This document shows, piece by piece, positions 1 to 11,357 of a stretch of DNA of 64,000 nucleotides (position 1 is the first letter of the stretch; every line of letters begins with the position of its first letter). A model generated the notes under the pieces. That model was not told where the DNA came from. It saw only the letters and a list, made by a program, of their open reading frames with translations, and did not search any database. This stretch comes from Macrothele yani (lineage: Eukaryota; Arthropoda; Arachnida; Araneae; Macrothelidae), in NCBI GenBank assembly GCA_039090855.1, contig CM077034.1, forward strand, positions 12,351,970 to 12,415,969, written 5' to 3'. Made by a program: the position numbers and the translations under genes.

Positions 1-1022
1 AAAGAAACTGCGGCAAGGCTTCTGAAAATTCTGAATTTTCTGTTAACATATCTCTAAAACGATAATTTACAGTCAATGTAAGAAAGAAACTGCGGCAAGG
101 TTTCTGAAAATTCAGAATTTTCTGTTAACACATCTCTAAAACGGTAATTTACAGTCAATGTAAGAAAGAAACTGCGGAAAGGTTTCTAAAAATTTAGATT
201 TTTTTGTTAACACGTCTGTAAAATGGTAATTTACCGTTACTATAAGAAAGAAACTGTGGAAAGGTCTCTAAAAATTCAGATTTTTTTTGTTAACACATTT
301 CTAAAACGGTAATTTACCGTCAATATAAAAAAGAAACTGAGGAAAGGTTTCTGAAAATTCTGAATTTTTTGTTAACACATCTGTAAAACGGTAATTTACC
401 GTCAATCTAAGAAAGAAACTGCGGAAAGGTTTCTGAAAATTCGTAATTTTTTGTTAACACGTTTGCAAAGCGGTAATTTACCGTCAATATAAGAAAGAAA
501 CTGTGGAAAGGTCTCTAAAAATTCAGATTTTTTGTTAGCATATGTCTGAAACGGTAATTTACCGTCAATATAAGAAAGGATCTTTGGAAAGGTCTCTAAA
601 AATTCAAATTATTTTGTTAACACATTTCTAAAACGGTAATTTACCGTCAATATAAAAAAGAAACTGAGGAAAGGTTTCTGAAAATTCTGAATTTTTTGTT
701 AACACATCTGTAAAACGGTAATTTACCGTCAATCTAAGAAAGAAACTGCGGAAAGGTTTCTGAAAATTCGTAATTTTTTGTTAACACATTTGCAAAGCGG
801 TAATTTACCGTCAATATAAGAAAGAAACTGTGGAAAGGTCTCTAAAAATTCAGGATTTTTGTTAACATATATCTGAAACGGTAATTTACCGTCAATATAA
901 GAAAGAATCTTTGGTAAGGTCTCTAAAAATTCAAAATTTTTTGTTAACACATTTCTAAAACGGTAATTTACCGTCAGTATAAGAAAGAAACCGCGAAAGG
1001 TTTCTGAAAATTCAGAATTTCC
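1..1022. repeat. 82-bp minisatellite with 328-bp higher-order period
   Basis: About 12.5 direct copies of an ~82-bp unit that opens with AAGAAACTG and ends with the imperfect palindrome CGGTAA-T-TTACCG. Four consecutive units form a higher-order repeat: the block near 330-657 recurs almost unchanged near 658-984, including the variant with GGATCTTTGG or GAATCTTTGG. The array continues off the left edge of the window. A 119-codon open frame on the minus strand (729-1088) is only a read-through of the repeat. Confidence 0.93.
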
Positions 1023-1718
1023 CCGTGGTACGAAAATTCCGTGAAATCCAGGTTTGTTTCCGTCATTTGACGGAAAAGGCTGTAACATAAATATGCTTCG
1101 TTAATTCACGAAAAAAAAAAAAAAAGAAATGAATTAAAGTTGCCCTGTGAATTTCAGAATTTTTTTGCAGTGTAGTTGTTTCTTTGAAAATCTTGATTTT
1201 CAATAAATTGACAGATGGTCTTAAACTTCTGCAAATGACTGCCTCCGCAAACCCTTCGGAGAGTCGATGCCTTGAAGTGCGCAGGCTGTTATTCGAGCTA
1301 GAGGAGAATCAGCACGCTATTAGGAGTGCATTTCTCCACAACGTCAAAACATGTTGAAAAAACAAAAAATATTTCTCTCTTGAATTACCTTGAGCGAAAT
1401 GCGAAGTGTTTAACAATAACAAATAGAAGTTTCCCTTTTTCGAAATCCTTTGTCTAAATGATGTTTTCCCTGTGTATGTGACCTTTCTGATTCATTTTCG
1501 GAAATTAGTCTTCACTCGAGCGTTTGCTTCTAACAGGTTCTTTAAGGAAAAGTTAGCTTTATTTCATTAACAGACAGAGAGCGCGACGAAGACAAATGAC
1601 ACAAATGTTTAACGACAGTGACGCATTTTAGCAGCAAAATATCGAACATTCGCAAAATGCTTCAAATGTACAGTCACTGGCCAAAAATTACTAACCTTTA
1701 TTATAGGCAGGGTTTATA
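1023..1718. other. No gene seen; possible transposon end at 1143-1177
   Basis: No coding frame or RNA gene can be supported here. Read on the minus strand, 1143-1177 begins CACTGCAAAAAAATTCTG, which looks like the terminal inverted repeat of a DNA transposon. A similar CACTGCAAAAAA end (minus strand) lies at about 12800-12822. The 82-bp array may therefore be the internal satellite of such an element, but the other end is outside the window. Confidence 0.4.
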
Positions 1719-2915
1719 CACTATCTACCAACAAGTAATTGGACACCCCTGCAATCGAGCGGTCCTGACACACGTCACGGCCGCCGCCGCCGTTAAATAT
1801 CGTGTGGGAAACAACAACGCAACCAGTCGCATGCAAGATGCCACCGCAGTTCGGAGCTCTCTGATTTCGAGAAAGGTGTAATCGTCGGGTATCACAGAAA
1901 TGGCCGATGACATATCCAGCGAGTTGAAGTACCCAAAATCGACAGTGGCCTACGTGATTGGCAAGTGGAAGATGAGAGGTGACTGTCGGAATGTGCCCCT
2001 ACCCGGCAGACCCACAAAACTGGGAGTTAGAGACCGACGGGTGCTGGCCAGAGAAATTCGGAAGAACCGCACCAAATCGATGGGCCACATCCGCGAGGAG
2101 TTTCAACAGGCATCCGGGAGTGTTCTTTCGATGAATACCATCCGTAAGGAAGCCCATCTGCTCGGTTATCATGGACCCACAAGCCTTTGATCACCAAGTC
2201 CAATAGCGCTGCTCGGCTAACGTGGTGCAAAGAACGTCGACAGTGGACCGTTGAACAGTGGAAACAGGTTCTCTGGAGCGACGAATCAAGGTTCACCCTC
2301 TACCGTTCGGATGGCAGGGTCTGGGTTTGGCGTCTGCCTGGAGAACGCTTCCTGCCGGAATGTATTGTGCCAACTGTGAAGTTCGGCGGCGGTGGAATTA
2401 TGCTATGGGGGTGTTTCTCCTGGTATGGCACGGGACCATAGGTCGCAATTCTTGGTGGACTCAACGCCGAGACCTACTGCACCATTTTGGATGACCATGC
2501 GCTTCCTTCGTTGTGGCAGTTTTACGGGGTGGACCCATGTTACTTTTAGGATGACAATGCCACCTGTCGTGTTGCGAGGTCCACCATGGCTTGGTATGGT
2601 GACAATGGGGTTAATCGAATGGACTGGCATGCGCAGAGCCTGGACCTTAACCCTATCGAGCACCTCTGGGACGAGTTGGAGCGTCGACTTAAGGGGTGCC
2701 CCCACCGTCCGAAATCGGTGAAGAAACTGACCTGTCTTCTCCAAGCCGAGTGGAAGAAAATACCGCTAGCCGTCGTACAACGCCTGGTTGAGAGTATGTC
2801 CCGGATGGTCGCAGCTGTAATCGCCGCTCGTGGAGGTTCCACCAACTATTGAAGGTGAATAAACTTCGTTTTCCTTTGCTATCACAGGTGTCCAATTACT
2901 TGTTGGTTGATAGTG
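1719..2915 (+). mobile_element. Tc1-like DNA transposon, TA-flanked, inactive
   Basis: About 1.2 kb bounded by terminal inverted repeats of some 30 bp (left starts CACTATCTACCAACAAGT, right is its inverse with few changes). TA dinucleotides flank it at 1717-1718 and 2916-2917. Length, TA target and the DDE-type transposase inside fit the Tc1 branch of the IS630-Tc1-mariner superfamily. Confidence 0.93.
1857..2852 (+). pseudogene. Broken Tc1-like DD34E transposase
   Basis: This would encode the enzyme that cuts the element out and joins it to a TA target. The N-terminal helix-turn-helix part starts with LSDFEKGVIVGYHRNGR (1857-1907), shifts frame near 1908, and continues through a second DNA-binding segment to about 2175. 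Another frame change follows. From 2187 the catalytic part is in one frame: WSDESRF holds the first Asp, DDNATC the second, and LDLNPIEHLWDEL the terminal Glu. That frame has two in-frame TAG stops, at 2439-2441 and 2547-2549. The protein ends in SMSRMVAAVIAARGG, as is normal for the family. With at least two frameshifts and two stops it cannot be active. Confidence 0.9.
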
Positions 2916-3231
2916 TATAACGTTCATTTACTACTGCAACAGAAAACAACATTAGAGCGTTTTTGGAAAAAAAAAAAAAAGATTATTTACTGATATACAA
3001 GTAAGATTTATTTTTTGTCTTAAGTAATATAACGTGCAAAGTTTAGTTATTTATATATACATTTAAAAAAAGAATTTTTTATGCATATGTTTTGTTGGTA
3101 AAATCTATCTCAGTTGTTTAACGGTTTAGCATTTCCGTAAGATGCATATAACTTACGGAAATGTTTTTTGCACCGCTTTTGTTTTTCTTAGTGGTAGAAA
3201 CGGCCAGGTGGTAGATTTACTAAGTGCTACA
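2916..3231. other. AT-rich spacer between two Tc1-like elements, with a hairpin
   Basis: No gene is seen. An inverted repeat lies at 3130-3163, where CATTTCCGTAAG and its exact complement are separated by a 10-nt AT-rich loop. It could be a short structured element or a chance palindrome. Confidence 0.5.
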
Positions 3232-4432
3232 CACTGAAGAGCAATTAAATTAGAGACAGCTGGCGTTATGCAAATGTGGCGCTGTGGGCGGCCCTGTAAA
3301 CGGAAAAGACATGACGTATGCAGCGATCCGACAATATAAGGAGTGATGCGACGGGAATCAGTAAGAGTCGGACGCAGTATGGGTAAGACGAAGGATCTAA
3401 GCGCATTTGATCGTGGGCAAATTGTCGGGGCCCGACGAATGGGTCACTCCATCTCGGAAGTCGTGCAGGCACTGGGATTTTCACGAGCCACATGTGTCAC
3501 AGGTGCACCGTGAGTACATCGAATCCGGTAAAACCATCCCTGCAAGGGCGAACTGCAGTGGACAACAGCGTGTGGATGAGCGGGGTCATCGTCGGCTAGC
3601 TCGCATTGTAACAACGGATACACGGACCAAAGTGCAAGAAATCACTCGGCAATTTATCGCTGGTGCACAAAAACGTGTAAGCAGCCACACCATCCAGAAC
3701 CACCTCCTCGCTATGGGGTACAGAAGCCATCGTCCCAAGGGGGTACCGCTGCTGACAGCACATCACAGGATGTAAAGATTAGCATGGGCGCGGGAACATC
3801 GCCCCTGGACCCTAGACATCTGGAAAAATGTTGCCTGGACTGATGAGTCGAGATTCACGTCGGTACATGCGGATGGCAGGATACGAGTACGGCGCAAACT
3901 ACATGAAGCGATGGATCCTTCTTGCCAGCAGGGCACTCTTCAAGCTGGTGGGGGTGGCATTCTCGTCTGGGGACTGTTTATGCGGACTGAAATGGGACCC
4001 CTGGTACGTGTGACGTCGTCCCTCACAGGTCAACGTTTCCGGGATATCCTGGACGACCATTTGCTCCCGTTTGTGCGTCTTCAACATCCCACTGAGGACT
4101 TCATCCTGCAACAAGACAATGCAGCTCCCGAATTGTATCCGAATGGTTGGATGAACACTCCACCGACGTGACCTCGCTTCCTTGGCCAGCTAGGTCACCT
4201 GACCTCAATCCCATCGAGCACATCTGGGATGCCATCGAGAGAGTTTTTCGAGGCTCTGACCCCCCTCCATCAAATCTTCATGAACTGTGGGAGCTTGTTC
4301 AGGGGTCGTGGATCCGTATCGCTTCCGGTGTCTTGTCGAGTCCATGCCGAGACGAATCGCCGTCGTCATCAGGTCGAAAGGTGGTGCTACACGTTACTAG
4401 ACAGGTATCTCTAATTCAATTGCTCTTCAGTG
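3232..4432 (+). mobile_element. Second Tc1-like DNA transposon, different family, inactive
   Basis: About 1.2 kb with inverted ends (left CACTGAAGAGCAATTAAATT, right its near complement ending CTTCAGTG). A TA follows the right end at 4433-4434 and a TA lies a few bases before the left end. The transposase inside is clearly Tc1-type but differs in sequence and termini from the element at 1719-2915, so this is an independent family. Confidence 0.92.
3379..4400 (+). pseudogene. Broken Tc1-like transposase
   Basis: The start ATG at 3379 gives MGKTKDLSAFDRGQIVGAR, the usual opening of this Tc1 subgroup, followed by a helix-turn-helix. The frame changes near 3500. The next frame carries the second DNA-binding segment and continues through an in-frame TAA (3773-3775) into the catalytic core: WTDESRF with the first Asp, GGGGILVWGLF, and LQQDNAAPE with the second Asp. 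A further frame change near 4150 leads to SPDLNPIEHIWDAIE with the catalytic Glu, and one more near 4330 precedes the stop at 4398-4400. All three catalytic positions are still readable, but three frameshifts and one stop make it dead. Confidence 0.9.
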
Positions 4433-5214
4433 TAAGTTCAAATGACAAAAGTGTGCCCTTCCAAAAAATAAAGACCGTACAAAAGAACTCAGAAAATATT
4501 TTCAAGTCAAGCCAAAGAAATGCAAAAAAGTACTTAAAAGTCTTCTTCCTTGAGTAATCCATGAATAAAGAGCACACTGACACGACACATCAGTAATGTT
4601 AACATTACGGGTATAGGCCAGAACCAAACATACCGTCGCCGGAACCTCCAAAATGGCGGCGGAGCAAAGTCCTTCAATAAAAATTGAAGGAAATTGAAAA
4701 ACGCTCCGCAAAAATACGACAGGGAGTTCACCAGGAGAGAAACAAGAATTGTAAACAAGCCGCCATCTTGTAATCGATGCAGATATATACCGTCAAAAAC
4801 ATTAAAATATTCGCATTTCGTGCCACAACTTTCTAAGTAATTTGTCAACAAAACAACAGCACATTTCATTTATTGTATTTTGTGCGGCAAATTTCAAAGT
4901 TCCCATCAGCTGGAATTCTAAGCGAAAACTTTGCAAATACTTTATCAGTTTCGTTAAAACATTAGCATTTCTTTCATTTTGTGTAAAACTTTCAAAGTAG
5001 TTTGTGGACTACATATTAGCATATTTTATTGATATTGCAACACAACCTTCGAAATTTCCATCAGCTCACGTTTTATGAAATTCTCCAGCTATTCTATCAG
5101 CCCATCACTGTAAGCTGAGACGACGCACATACAGTAGTGAGACTAAAAGCTGGGACTAAGTTGGTCACATGACCTCAGTGACAGCCGTTCGTTTCAGGGT
5201 CTCTTGTTTCCAGT
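4433..5214. other. No gene recognised; two YY1-like motifs
   Basis: AT-rich DNA without a supported coding region. CCAAAATGGCGGC near 4650 and, in the opposite orientation, GCCGCCATCTTG near 4760 match the vertebrate and insect YY1/Pho core. Such motifs can mark promoters, but no first exon or donor site can be argued for here. Confidence 0.35.
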
Positions 5215-5799
5215 GGGCTATGCAGGGGCGGCTCCTGCTATGGGGCTGTGGGGCTGCAGCCCCCCCCTACCCAAAGCAGTTTTTTCTCATGCCGTACCAA
5301 GAAAGAGAAGTTTTGTGAACACCGCTGTAAGTTTTCCCAGCATACGACTGCAGTTTTCTGAACTCAACTGGAAGTTTTTCCTGCATAACACCACTGGGAG
5401 CGGGAAGAACGTCACGGACTGTGCTTCTTGCAGCCCTGACGGCTATTGAAACCAACTCAAGTGGGAAACTCTGCCGATTCCCACATCAGTTCGTTTCCTT
5501 TGAATAAAACTTCCTCGGGGACTGCATTCATGGCAGCTCTCGCTAGCAGGGTTGCTCGCGAAAGCAGTCTCTCGTTGGGTTGGAATGTATCGCCGGGCCT
5601 GTGTGCTTTGTTGATTATAATACAGTTCTTGTGCTTCCGAATAAGACATAAAATAGGGGAATGAATTAAAAATAATGACGAATGTTGGAATAAAGTATTA
5701 AATAAAGTACGTTTGAATGTATGTAACGTACCAGGAGATGTGACGTACCTGCCAGAAGGACGCACACGACATAAAGGCAGATAGGAATAAGAATAAAAC

Positions 5800-5871
5800 G
5801 TCCGCGTAGCTCAATTGGTAGAGTGACTTGTGCCGGAATGAGGGGATCCGGGTTCGAATCCTGGCGTGGAC
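5800..5871 (+). other. tRNA-like module inside TRIM LTR
   Basis: A 72-nt sequence with a 7-bp acceptor stem (GTCCGCG with CGTGGAC), D arm with A box TAGCTCAATTGG, canonical 23-nt spacing to the T arm, and T arm CCGGG-TTCGAAT-CCTGG containing a B box. The anticodon arm has collapsed into a near-palindrome around CCGGAA, so a working tRNA is unlikely, but both internal pol III promoter boxes are intact. Other copies in this array lie at 6223-6294, 6543-6614, 6861-6932 and 7180-7251. Minus-strand copies occur near 26788-26854, 27209-27279 and 34259-34332. Confidence 0.85.
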
Positions 5872-5902
5872 AGAAATGACGGAGAAATTTACTTCGTTAT
5901 AA

Positions 5903-5919
5903 TGGCGCCCGAACTATCC
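5903..5919 (+). promoter_or_regulatory. Primer binding site, tRNA-Lys type
   Basis: TGGCGCCCGAACTATCC begins two bases after the LTR end. Its first 12 bases are complementary to the 3' end of animal tRNA-Lys(UUU) including CCA, the primer used by many retroelements. The same site is present at 6326, 6646 and 6964 and, on the minus strand, at 27158-27174. Confidence 0.82.
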
Positions 5920-7285
5920 GGATGACCCGGCCGTTCAAAATCTCGCATTGGTGTGATGTTATTTCCACACCGCGAGATAGGAAAAATAAGAGAATCCCTT
6001 CTCCAGCGCTTCGAAAAATAAAAATGTGTGATGTTGCATTCCACACAGCAGATTGACTGGGAGTTCTCAAGTGCACGTTCTACAGTGGATGGCTGCCTGC
6101 AACGATTCATGGTCACGGCTGACCCGTGGGCCATGCCCCCGGCCCTCTTTCGGGGGGGGAGATGTGACGTACCTGCCAGCAGGACGCACACGACATAAAG
6201 GCAGATAGTAGTCAGAACAAGCGTCCGCGTAGCTCAATTGGTAGAGTGACTTATTCCGGAATGAGGGGATCCCGGTTCGAATCCTGGCGCGGATAAAAAT
6301 GGCGGAGAAATTTACTTCGTTATAATGGCGTCCGAACTATCCGGATGACCCGACCGTTCAAAATCTCGCATTGGTGTGATGTTATTTCCACACCGCGAGA
6401 TAGGAAAAATAAAAGAATCCTTTCTCCAGCACTTCGAAAAAAAATAATAATAAGGGGGAGATGATGTAACGTACCAGGAGATGTGACGTACCTGCCAGAA
6501 GGACGCACACGACATAAAGGCAGATAGGAATCAGAATAAAACGTCCGCGTAGTTCAATTGGTAGAGTGACTTATTCCGGAATGAGGGGATCCGGGTTCGA
6601 ATCCTGGCGTGGACAAAAATGACGGAGAAATTTACTTCGTTATAATGGCGCCCGAACTATCCGGATGACCCGACCGTTCAAAATCTCGCATTGGTGTGAT
6701 GTTATTTCCACACCGCGAGATAGGAAAAATAAAAGAATCCTTTCTCCAGCACTTCGAAAAAAAAATAATAAGGGGGAGATGATGTAACGTACCAGGAGAT
6801 GTGACGTACCTGCCAGAAGGACGCACACGACATAAAGGCAGATAGGAATCAGAATAAAACGTCCGCGTAGCTCAATTGGTAGAGTGACTTATTCCGGAAT
6901 GAGGGGATCCGGGTTCGAATCCTGGCGTGGACAAAAATGACGGAGAAATTTACTTCGTTATAATGGCGCCCGAACTATCCGGATGACCCGACCGTTCAAA
7001 ATCTCGCATTGGTGTGATGTTATTTCCACACCGCGAGATAGGAAAAATAAAAGAATCCTTTCTCCAGCACTTCGAAAAAAAAAATAATAAGGGGGAGATG
7101 ATGTAACGTACCAGGAGATGTGACGTACCTGCCAGAAGGACGCACACGACATAAAGGCAGATAGGAATCAGAATAAAACGTCCGCGTAGCTCAATTGGTA
7201 GAGTGACTTATTCCGGAATGAGGGGATCCGGGTTCGAATCCTGGCGTGGACAGAAATGACGGAGAAATTTACTTCGTTATATGTA

Positions 7286-7502
7286 TTACTCAACCTGGTT
7301 TTTTTTTCTTCTTCCAATATTTGGTTTGTTCCTGCTTTTATTCAACGTAACAATTCTAACAACAATGTTGCTCCCATCTAATAACAAATACTCAGTTGCC
7401 GGGACTTTTGCAAAAAAAGTTTTACTTATATTTTCTCTTCTGGTCAAAATGGGCATGTGAACAAATTGCGATTAAAAATAGAGTTCAGTATTGTATAAAC
7501 TG

Positions 7503-7533
<31 letters not shown>

Positions 7534-8163
7534 TACTAATTTCTGCAGCGAAATATTTGCACAAAATTGATTTCTTCACTTACCAAGCACAGCGAAATTT
7601 TCGCTTTTAAACTCACGTAAATTTTTATTCACCAAAAATCATTGAAGTCACTCCACTGGATACATTTTATTTTTCTTATGCATCCCCCTCCCTCCCAAAA
7701 ATAAGCTACGCATTATAATTGAGGTAGTGCATTATATTTAATTACTTTGAAAAGAACATTTAATCAGATATCATTGTTCAGAAAATTTACGAAGTTGGTA
7801 AATTTTGGAAAACAAATTTTTCTACACTAAATTATTATCATGATGGCTTCCAGAATTAAAACTGGACTGAATATGTTTGCAATCCGTTTTTATTAAAGAG
7901 AATGCCGGTGTGTGAGTATCGCAATAACAACTCGTCGCGAAATTCTGGAAGACCCTTCAAAATTCCACAAAATGTTTTTCATCGCCGTCCAAGTTGCAGT
8001 GGTCGGTATCAAGTCGAAGTTTCAAAGGGAGTGTATCAGAAGAAAAAATATATGTTGTCATATTTCTAGGGGGTCACAATGAGACACTTGAGAACGCGTA
8101 CATGACCTTGAGTGTTTCTCTGCTACCATTGGCACACGAATTAATTTTTTTTTTGTCCTTATA
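7286..8163. other. Remnant of the host hAT element, no gene; GA microsatellite
   Basis: AT-rich sequence without a recognisable gene or repeat family. A (GA)n microsatellite lies near 7507-7533. Confidence 0.5.
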
Positions 8164-9702
8164 CACTGCTGGACAATTGCTAAGGACGGATCATAAAGGA
8201 CTATATAGCGCATAAAAAAGTAAGTGTGGTTGGATGCCAAGTGAAATAAAGTAATGTCAGAATGCCAGGACATTACAAGAAAGACAATTTATTGTGCTCT
8301 GAAATCCAGAAGGCTTTGGAACGTGTTCAAGGGACAAACAGGCCATTTTGTGCAGAATACGTAAACGTGAAAAAATGCAATTACCGTCCGCAGGCGTTCC
8401 GGCGTAAGATGTCAATACGGGATATGGCCACCATGGAGGGCGATGCAAGATTCCACACGTCGTGTCATGCTTTGCACAACATTATCAAGCAGCTGTTGGG
8501 GTAATTTATCCCATTCCTCTGTCAGTGCACGGAAGAGGGTGTCCTTGTTTATTGGAGGGCATTGGCGACCAGCAAGACTCCTCCCCAAAGCATCCCACAC
8601 ATTTTCAATGGGATTCAGATATGGAGAACGTGCTTTCCATACGAGGCGTTGAATATCCTCGCTCTCAAGACACTCCTGGACAGCGACTGTTCGATGACAT
8701 GTTGCGTTGTCGTCCATGAAAATGAATCTATCACCGACAGCACCACGGAACATGCGATCATGAGGTAGCAGAACATCATTAATGTACCGTTGGCCAGTCA
8801 TAGTCCCAGTTGGAAGCACATAGAGGGACGTACGGCCATTGATCATGATGCCAGCCCATACCACGACACTACATGTCGGATATCGGTCCCTTTCCTCTAT
8901 GTTTGCTGGACAATATGCAGTACCAATATCACGCCAGATCAGTTGTCGTCGACAATCAGACGATAGACTGTATCTACTCTCATCTGAGAAGAGGACAGCA
9001 GACCAGTCGTTATCAGTCCAATTGCGATGTTGATGGCACCATTGCAAACGGGCGGTACGGTGACGTCTGGACAATGGGATGCACACAACAGGACGGCGGG
9101 CGTATAGTCCTCCTTCATGCAAACGTCTGGCGACAGTTTTTCGGGAGATCCGCTTGCCAGTAGCAGCCATAAACTGATTTGCTACCTCACTAGCTGTGCT
9201 GCGCCGGTGTCCTTTTGTTGATAGCACTATGTACCGATCTTCTGCAGGTGTCGTACTGCGAACACGACCTCCCCGTGACGTTTGCTACACTCTCCATTTG
9301 TTTGAAATGATTTCCAAAGCCTTGAAACAACACTGTGGCTGACGTCGAACTCCCTGGCAACATCTGTTATTTTTCGCCCTTCTTCAATCTTGCCAATAAT
9401 ACGGCCACGCGTAAAATCATCTAGGTGATGTCGGGAAGACATACTGAAAATTGCAAGTTCGTCAATTGATTCTTTCCCTTTCAACTTTGCGTTTGAACAA
9501 CAACGGTCAATACGCGTCAAATCCTTTATATCTCTTATCAGTGCTATGACGTCACGAACAAGTTCAGCAATCCAAAATTTGCATACGCACAACACGTCTT
9601 ACTGTATCCCGCACTTATGCTAATTTCCGCATTTTCCTGCCTTCCATTTTATGGTTGTTATCGTTGCTATTGTCATCCGTCCTTAGCAATTGTCCGGCAG
9701 TG
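8164..9702 (-). mobile_element. Tc1-like transposon, family with three copies here (copy 1)
   Basis: About 1.54 kb with inverted ends CACTGCTGGACAATTGCT / AGCAATTGTCCGGCAGTG and flanking TA (8162-8163, 9703-9704). Copies 2 and 3 are at 29053-30593 and 59157-60690. The transposase is on the minus strand. High similarity between copies suggests recent spread. Confidence 0.95.
8412..9442 (-). pseudogene. Tc1-like transposase with a frameshift shared by all copies
   Basis: The ATG at 9442 gives MSSRHHLDDFTRGRIIGKIE, a helix-turn-helix start of the Tc1 type. Near 9280, after KRHG, the frame is lost in a short G run. Restored by one base, the sequence continues through RSTTPAEDRY into the rest of the protein, which is open from about 9227 to 8412. 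The catalytic core is complete: LFSDESRYSL (first Asp), FMDDNATCH (second Asp) and LNPIENVWDAL (Glu). The stretch SPDLNP of the other copies is SPYLNP here. The same one-base frame break is present at the same place in the copies at 29315 and 59414, so it predates their spread. A programmed frameshift is an alternative to a mobilised dead copy. Confidence 0.88.
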
Positions 9703-9737
9703 TATATATATACGTACAGTATATGCATGTATATATA

Positions 9738-10800
9738 ATTTGCAACCACCATCAATCCACTGCTGGATGAAAGTCTCCAAGTTTCTTCTTCCAGAACAGT
9801 CTGCCTTGAGTCAGTTTCTTTCATGCTTTCGAATTTCATGTACCCATCTCCCTCTTGTCATTCTTCTGGATATTGTTTTTTCCCTTGCTATCCAGTTCAA
9901 TATTTCAACTCTCCGTCGGTGGTTCTTTCTTCTAGCAATATGTCCGTTCCATTGCAATTTCAGGAATTTTGACCATGTCTTCCACTCTTGTCATTTTCCC
10001 GATCCACGAGTTCCTATTTGTATCATTCTAGGTAACATCAAACATGCATCTCTACATGCTCCTTTCAGTTGTCTGCAATGTCTGTCTGTCAATTTTAGTT
10101 GAGGTCCATGTCTGTGCTCCTTGCGTAAGAACTGGAAGGATGCACTGATTAATCAGTTTCTTTTTAATAAATAATGTATCTGACGAAGTTTTGTACGCCG
10201 ATTAATTTCTTCATCAACGTGACCCTCACTTGATATCTGCTGTCCAAGATAAACGTACGTGTCTGTTATCTCCAGCTTTTCTCCATCAATCGATAAATCT
10301 TCATTTATTGTAAAAGCATTGAACATCACTTTTGTCTTCTGAAAGTTCATTTGTAATCCCACTTCTTTACTCTTGTCAGCAAGTTCCTGGATCATACTCT
10401 GCAGCTCTGATGGGGTAGTTGCAAAAATGATTATGTCATCAGCAAAACGAAGGTGGGTTAGATAATCTCCTTTAAACTTTATATCTTTGTTTTCCCAGTT
10501 CAGTGATTGAAAGACATTTTCCAATGTGGCATTAAAGAGCTTCGGAGATATTGTGTCACCTTGTCTCACTCCCTTTCCAATTTTTATGTGTGTTGTATTT
10601 TCAAACAGCCTAATCTTTGCACTTCCATTTTCATAGATGTTATTAATAATATTAATGGATGCATCTTCAATACCGCAGGATTTCAGAGCCATTGTAACTG
10701 CTGATGGTTTCACCGAATCAAAGGCCTTTTCATATTCGACAAAAGCCACGCACAATGGAAGTTCATATTCCCTCGCTCTCTCAATCAGTTCTCTATGCAT
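9738..10800 (-). mobile_element. RTE-clade LINE, divergent 5'-truncated copy
   Basis: The minus strand carries the end of an RTE reverse transcriptase and the 3' end of the LINE (terminal part near 9738-10150). It is clearly homologous to but diverged from the copy at 20766-21867: it reads CCATCAATCCACTGCTGG where other copies read TTATCAATCCACTGCTGG, and part of the region after the RT core is missing. Confidence 0.85.
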
Positions 10801-10821
10801 GTATATATGTATAATTTGCAA
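10153..10821 (-). pseudogene. RTE reverse transcriptase fragment
   Basis: An open frame of 222 codons begins in the palm region (ELIERAREYELPLCVAFVEY with the EKAFDSVK motif). It carries GVRQGDTISPKLFNATLE, then the catalytic LRFADDIIIF, and runs through YLGQQISSEGHVDEEINRRT before it ends. This is RT motifs A to D of an RTE LINE, an enzyme that copies LINE RNA into a nicked target. The endonuclease and the first half of RT are absent (5' truncation), and the C-terminal part is out of frame further left. The first residues come from the junction with the neighbouring repeat. Confidence 0.85.
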
Positions 10822-11280
10822 CCACTATCAATCCACTGCTGGATGAGAGTCTCCAAGTTTTTTTCCCACAACAGTCTGCCTTGAGCCAGTTTCTTTCATG
10901 CTTTCGAATTTCATGCACCCATTTCCCTCTTGTCATCTTCTGAGTATTGTTTGATCCCTTGCTATTCAGTTCAATATTTCAAATTTCAGGAATTCTGACC
11001 ATAATGTCTTCCACTCTTGTGATTTTCCCAATCCACGAGTTCCTATTTGTATCTTTCCTGGTAATATCAAATACGCTTCTTTCAGTTGTCTGCAACGTCT
11101 GTATGTCTATTTTAGTTGAGGTCCATGTTGTGCTCCATGCGTAAGAACTGGAAGGATGCACTGATTAATCAGTTTCTTTTTAATAAATAATGTATCCGAC
11201 GAAGTTTTATAGGTCGATTATTTTCTTCATAACTGTGACAATGTGGTCATCGCTTAATATCTGTTGCCTAATTTAGGTAT
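10812..11280 (-). mobile_element. Second RTE LINE 3'-end fragment
   Basis: A further copy of the same divergent RTE 3' end, starting with the AATTTGCAACCAC motif also seen at about 9738 and running to the region before EEINRR. It lies in the same orientation directly beside the previous copy, so it may be a local duplication. No open frame of useful length remains. Confidence 0.75.
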
Positions 11281-11357
11281 CGGTACCTTTACATTTTCTC
11301 CATCGGTCGCTAAATATAAAATCTAAAGGTGAAAATATTCCAAATACGTGGCGACAG

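Larger units (their letters stand above)
5722..7281 (+). mobile_element. Tandem miniature LTR retrotransposon (TRIM) with tRNA-like LTRs, five LTRs
   Basis: Five LTR copies (5722-5901, 6163-6324, 6465-6644, 6783-6962, 7102-7281) alternate with four internal segments (5902-6162, 6325-6464, 6645-6782, 6963-7101). Each internal segment begins one base after the LTR with TGGCGCCCGAACTATCC (TGGCGTCC in the second), a tRNA-Lys-type primer binding site. Each ends in a purine tract (GGGGGGGGAGA, or AAGGGGGAGATGA) just before the next LTR. The whole array is flanked by the 4-bp duplication TGTA (5718-5721 and 7282-7285), so it behaves as one insertion. LTRs start TGTGACGTACC or the longer TGTAACGTACCAGGAGA and end TTCGTTATA. 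There is no protein-coding capacity. Confidence 0.85.

Noticed and set aside
729..1088. 119-codon open frame on the minus strand
   Set aside because: It is read-through of the 82-bp minisatellite, with the same peptide repeated.
5722..7281. Hammerhead ribozyme in the TRIM LTR, as in retrozymes
   Set aside because: I looked for the CTGANGA and GAAA core around the LTR and found none; the structured part is a tRNA fold.
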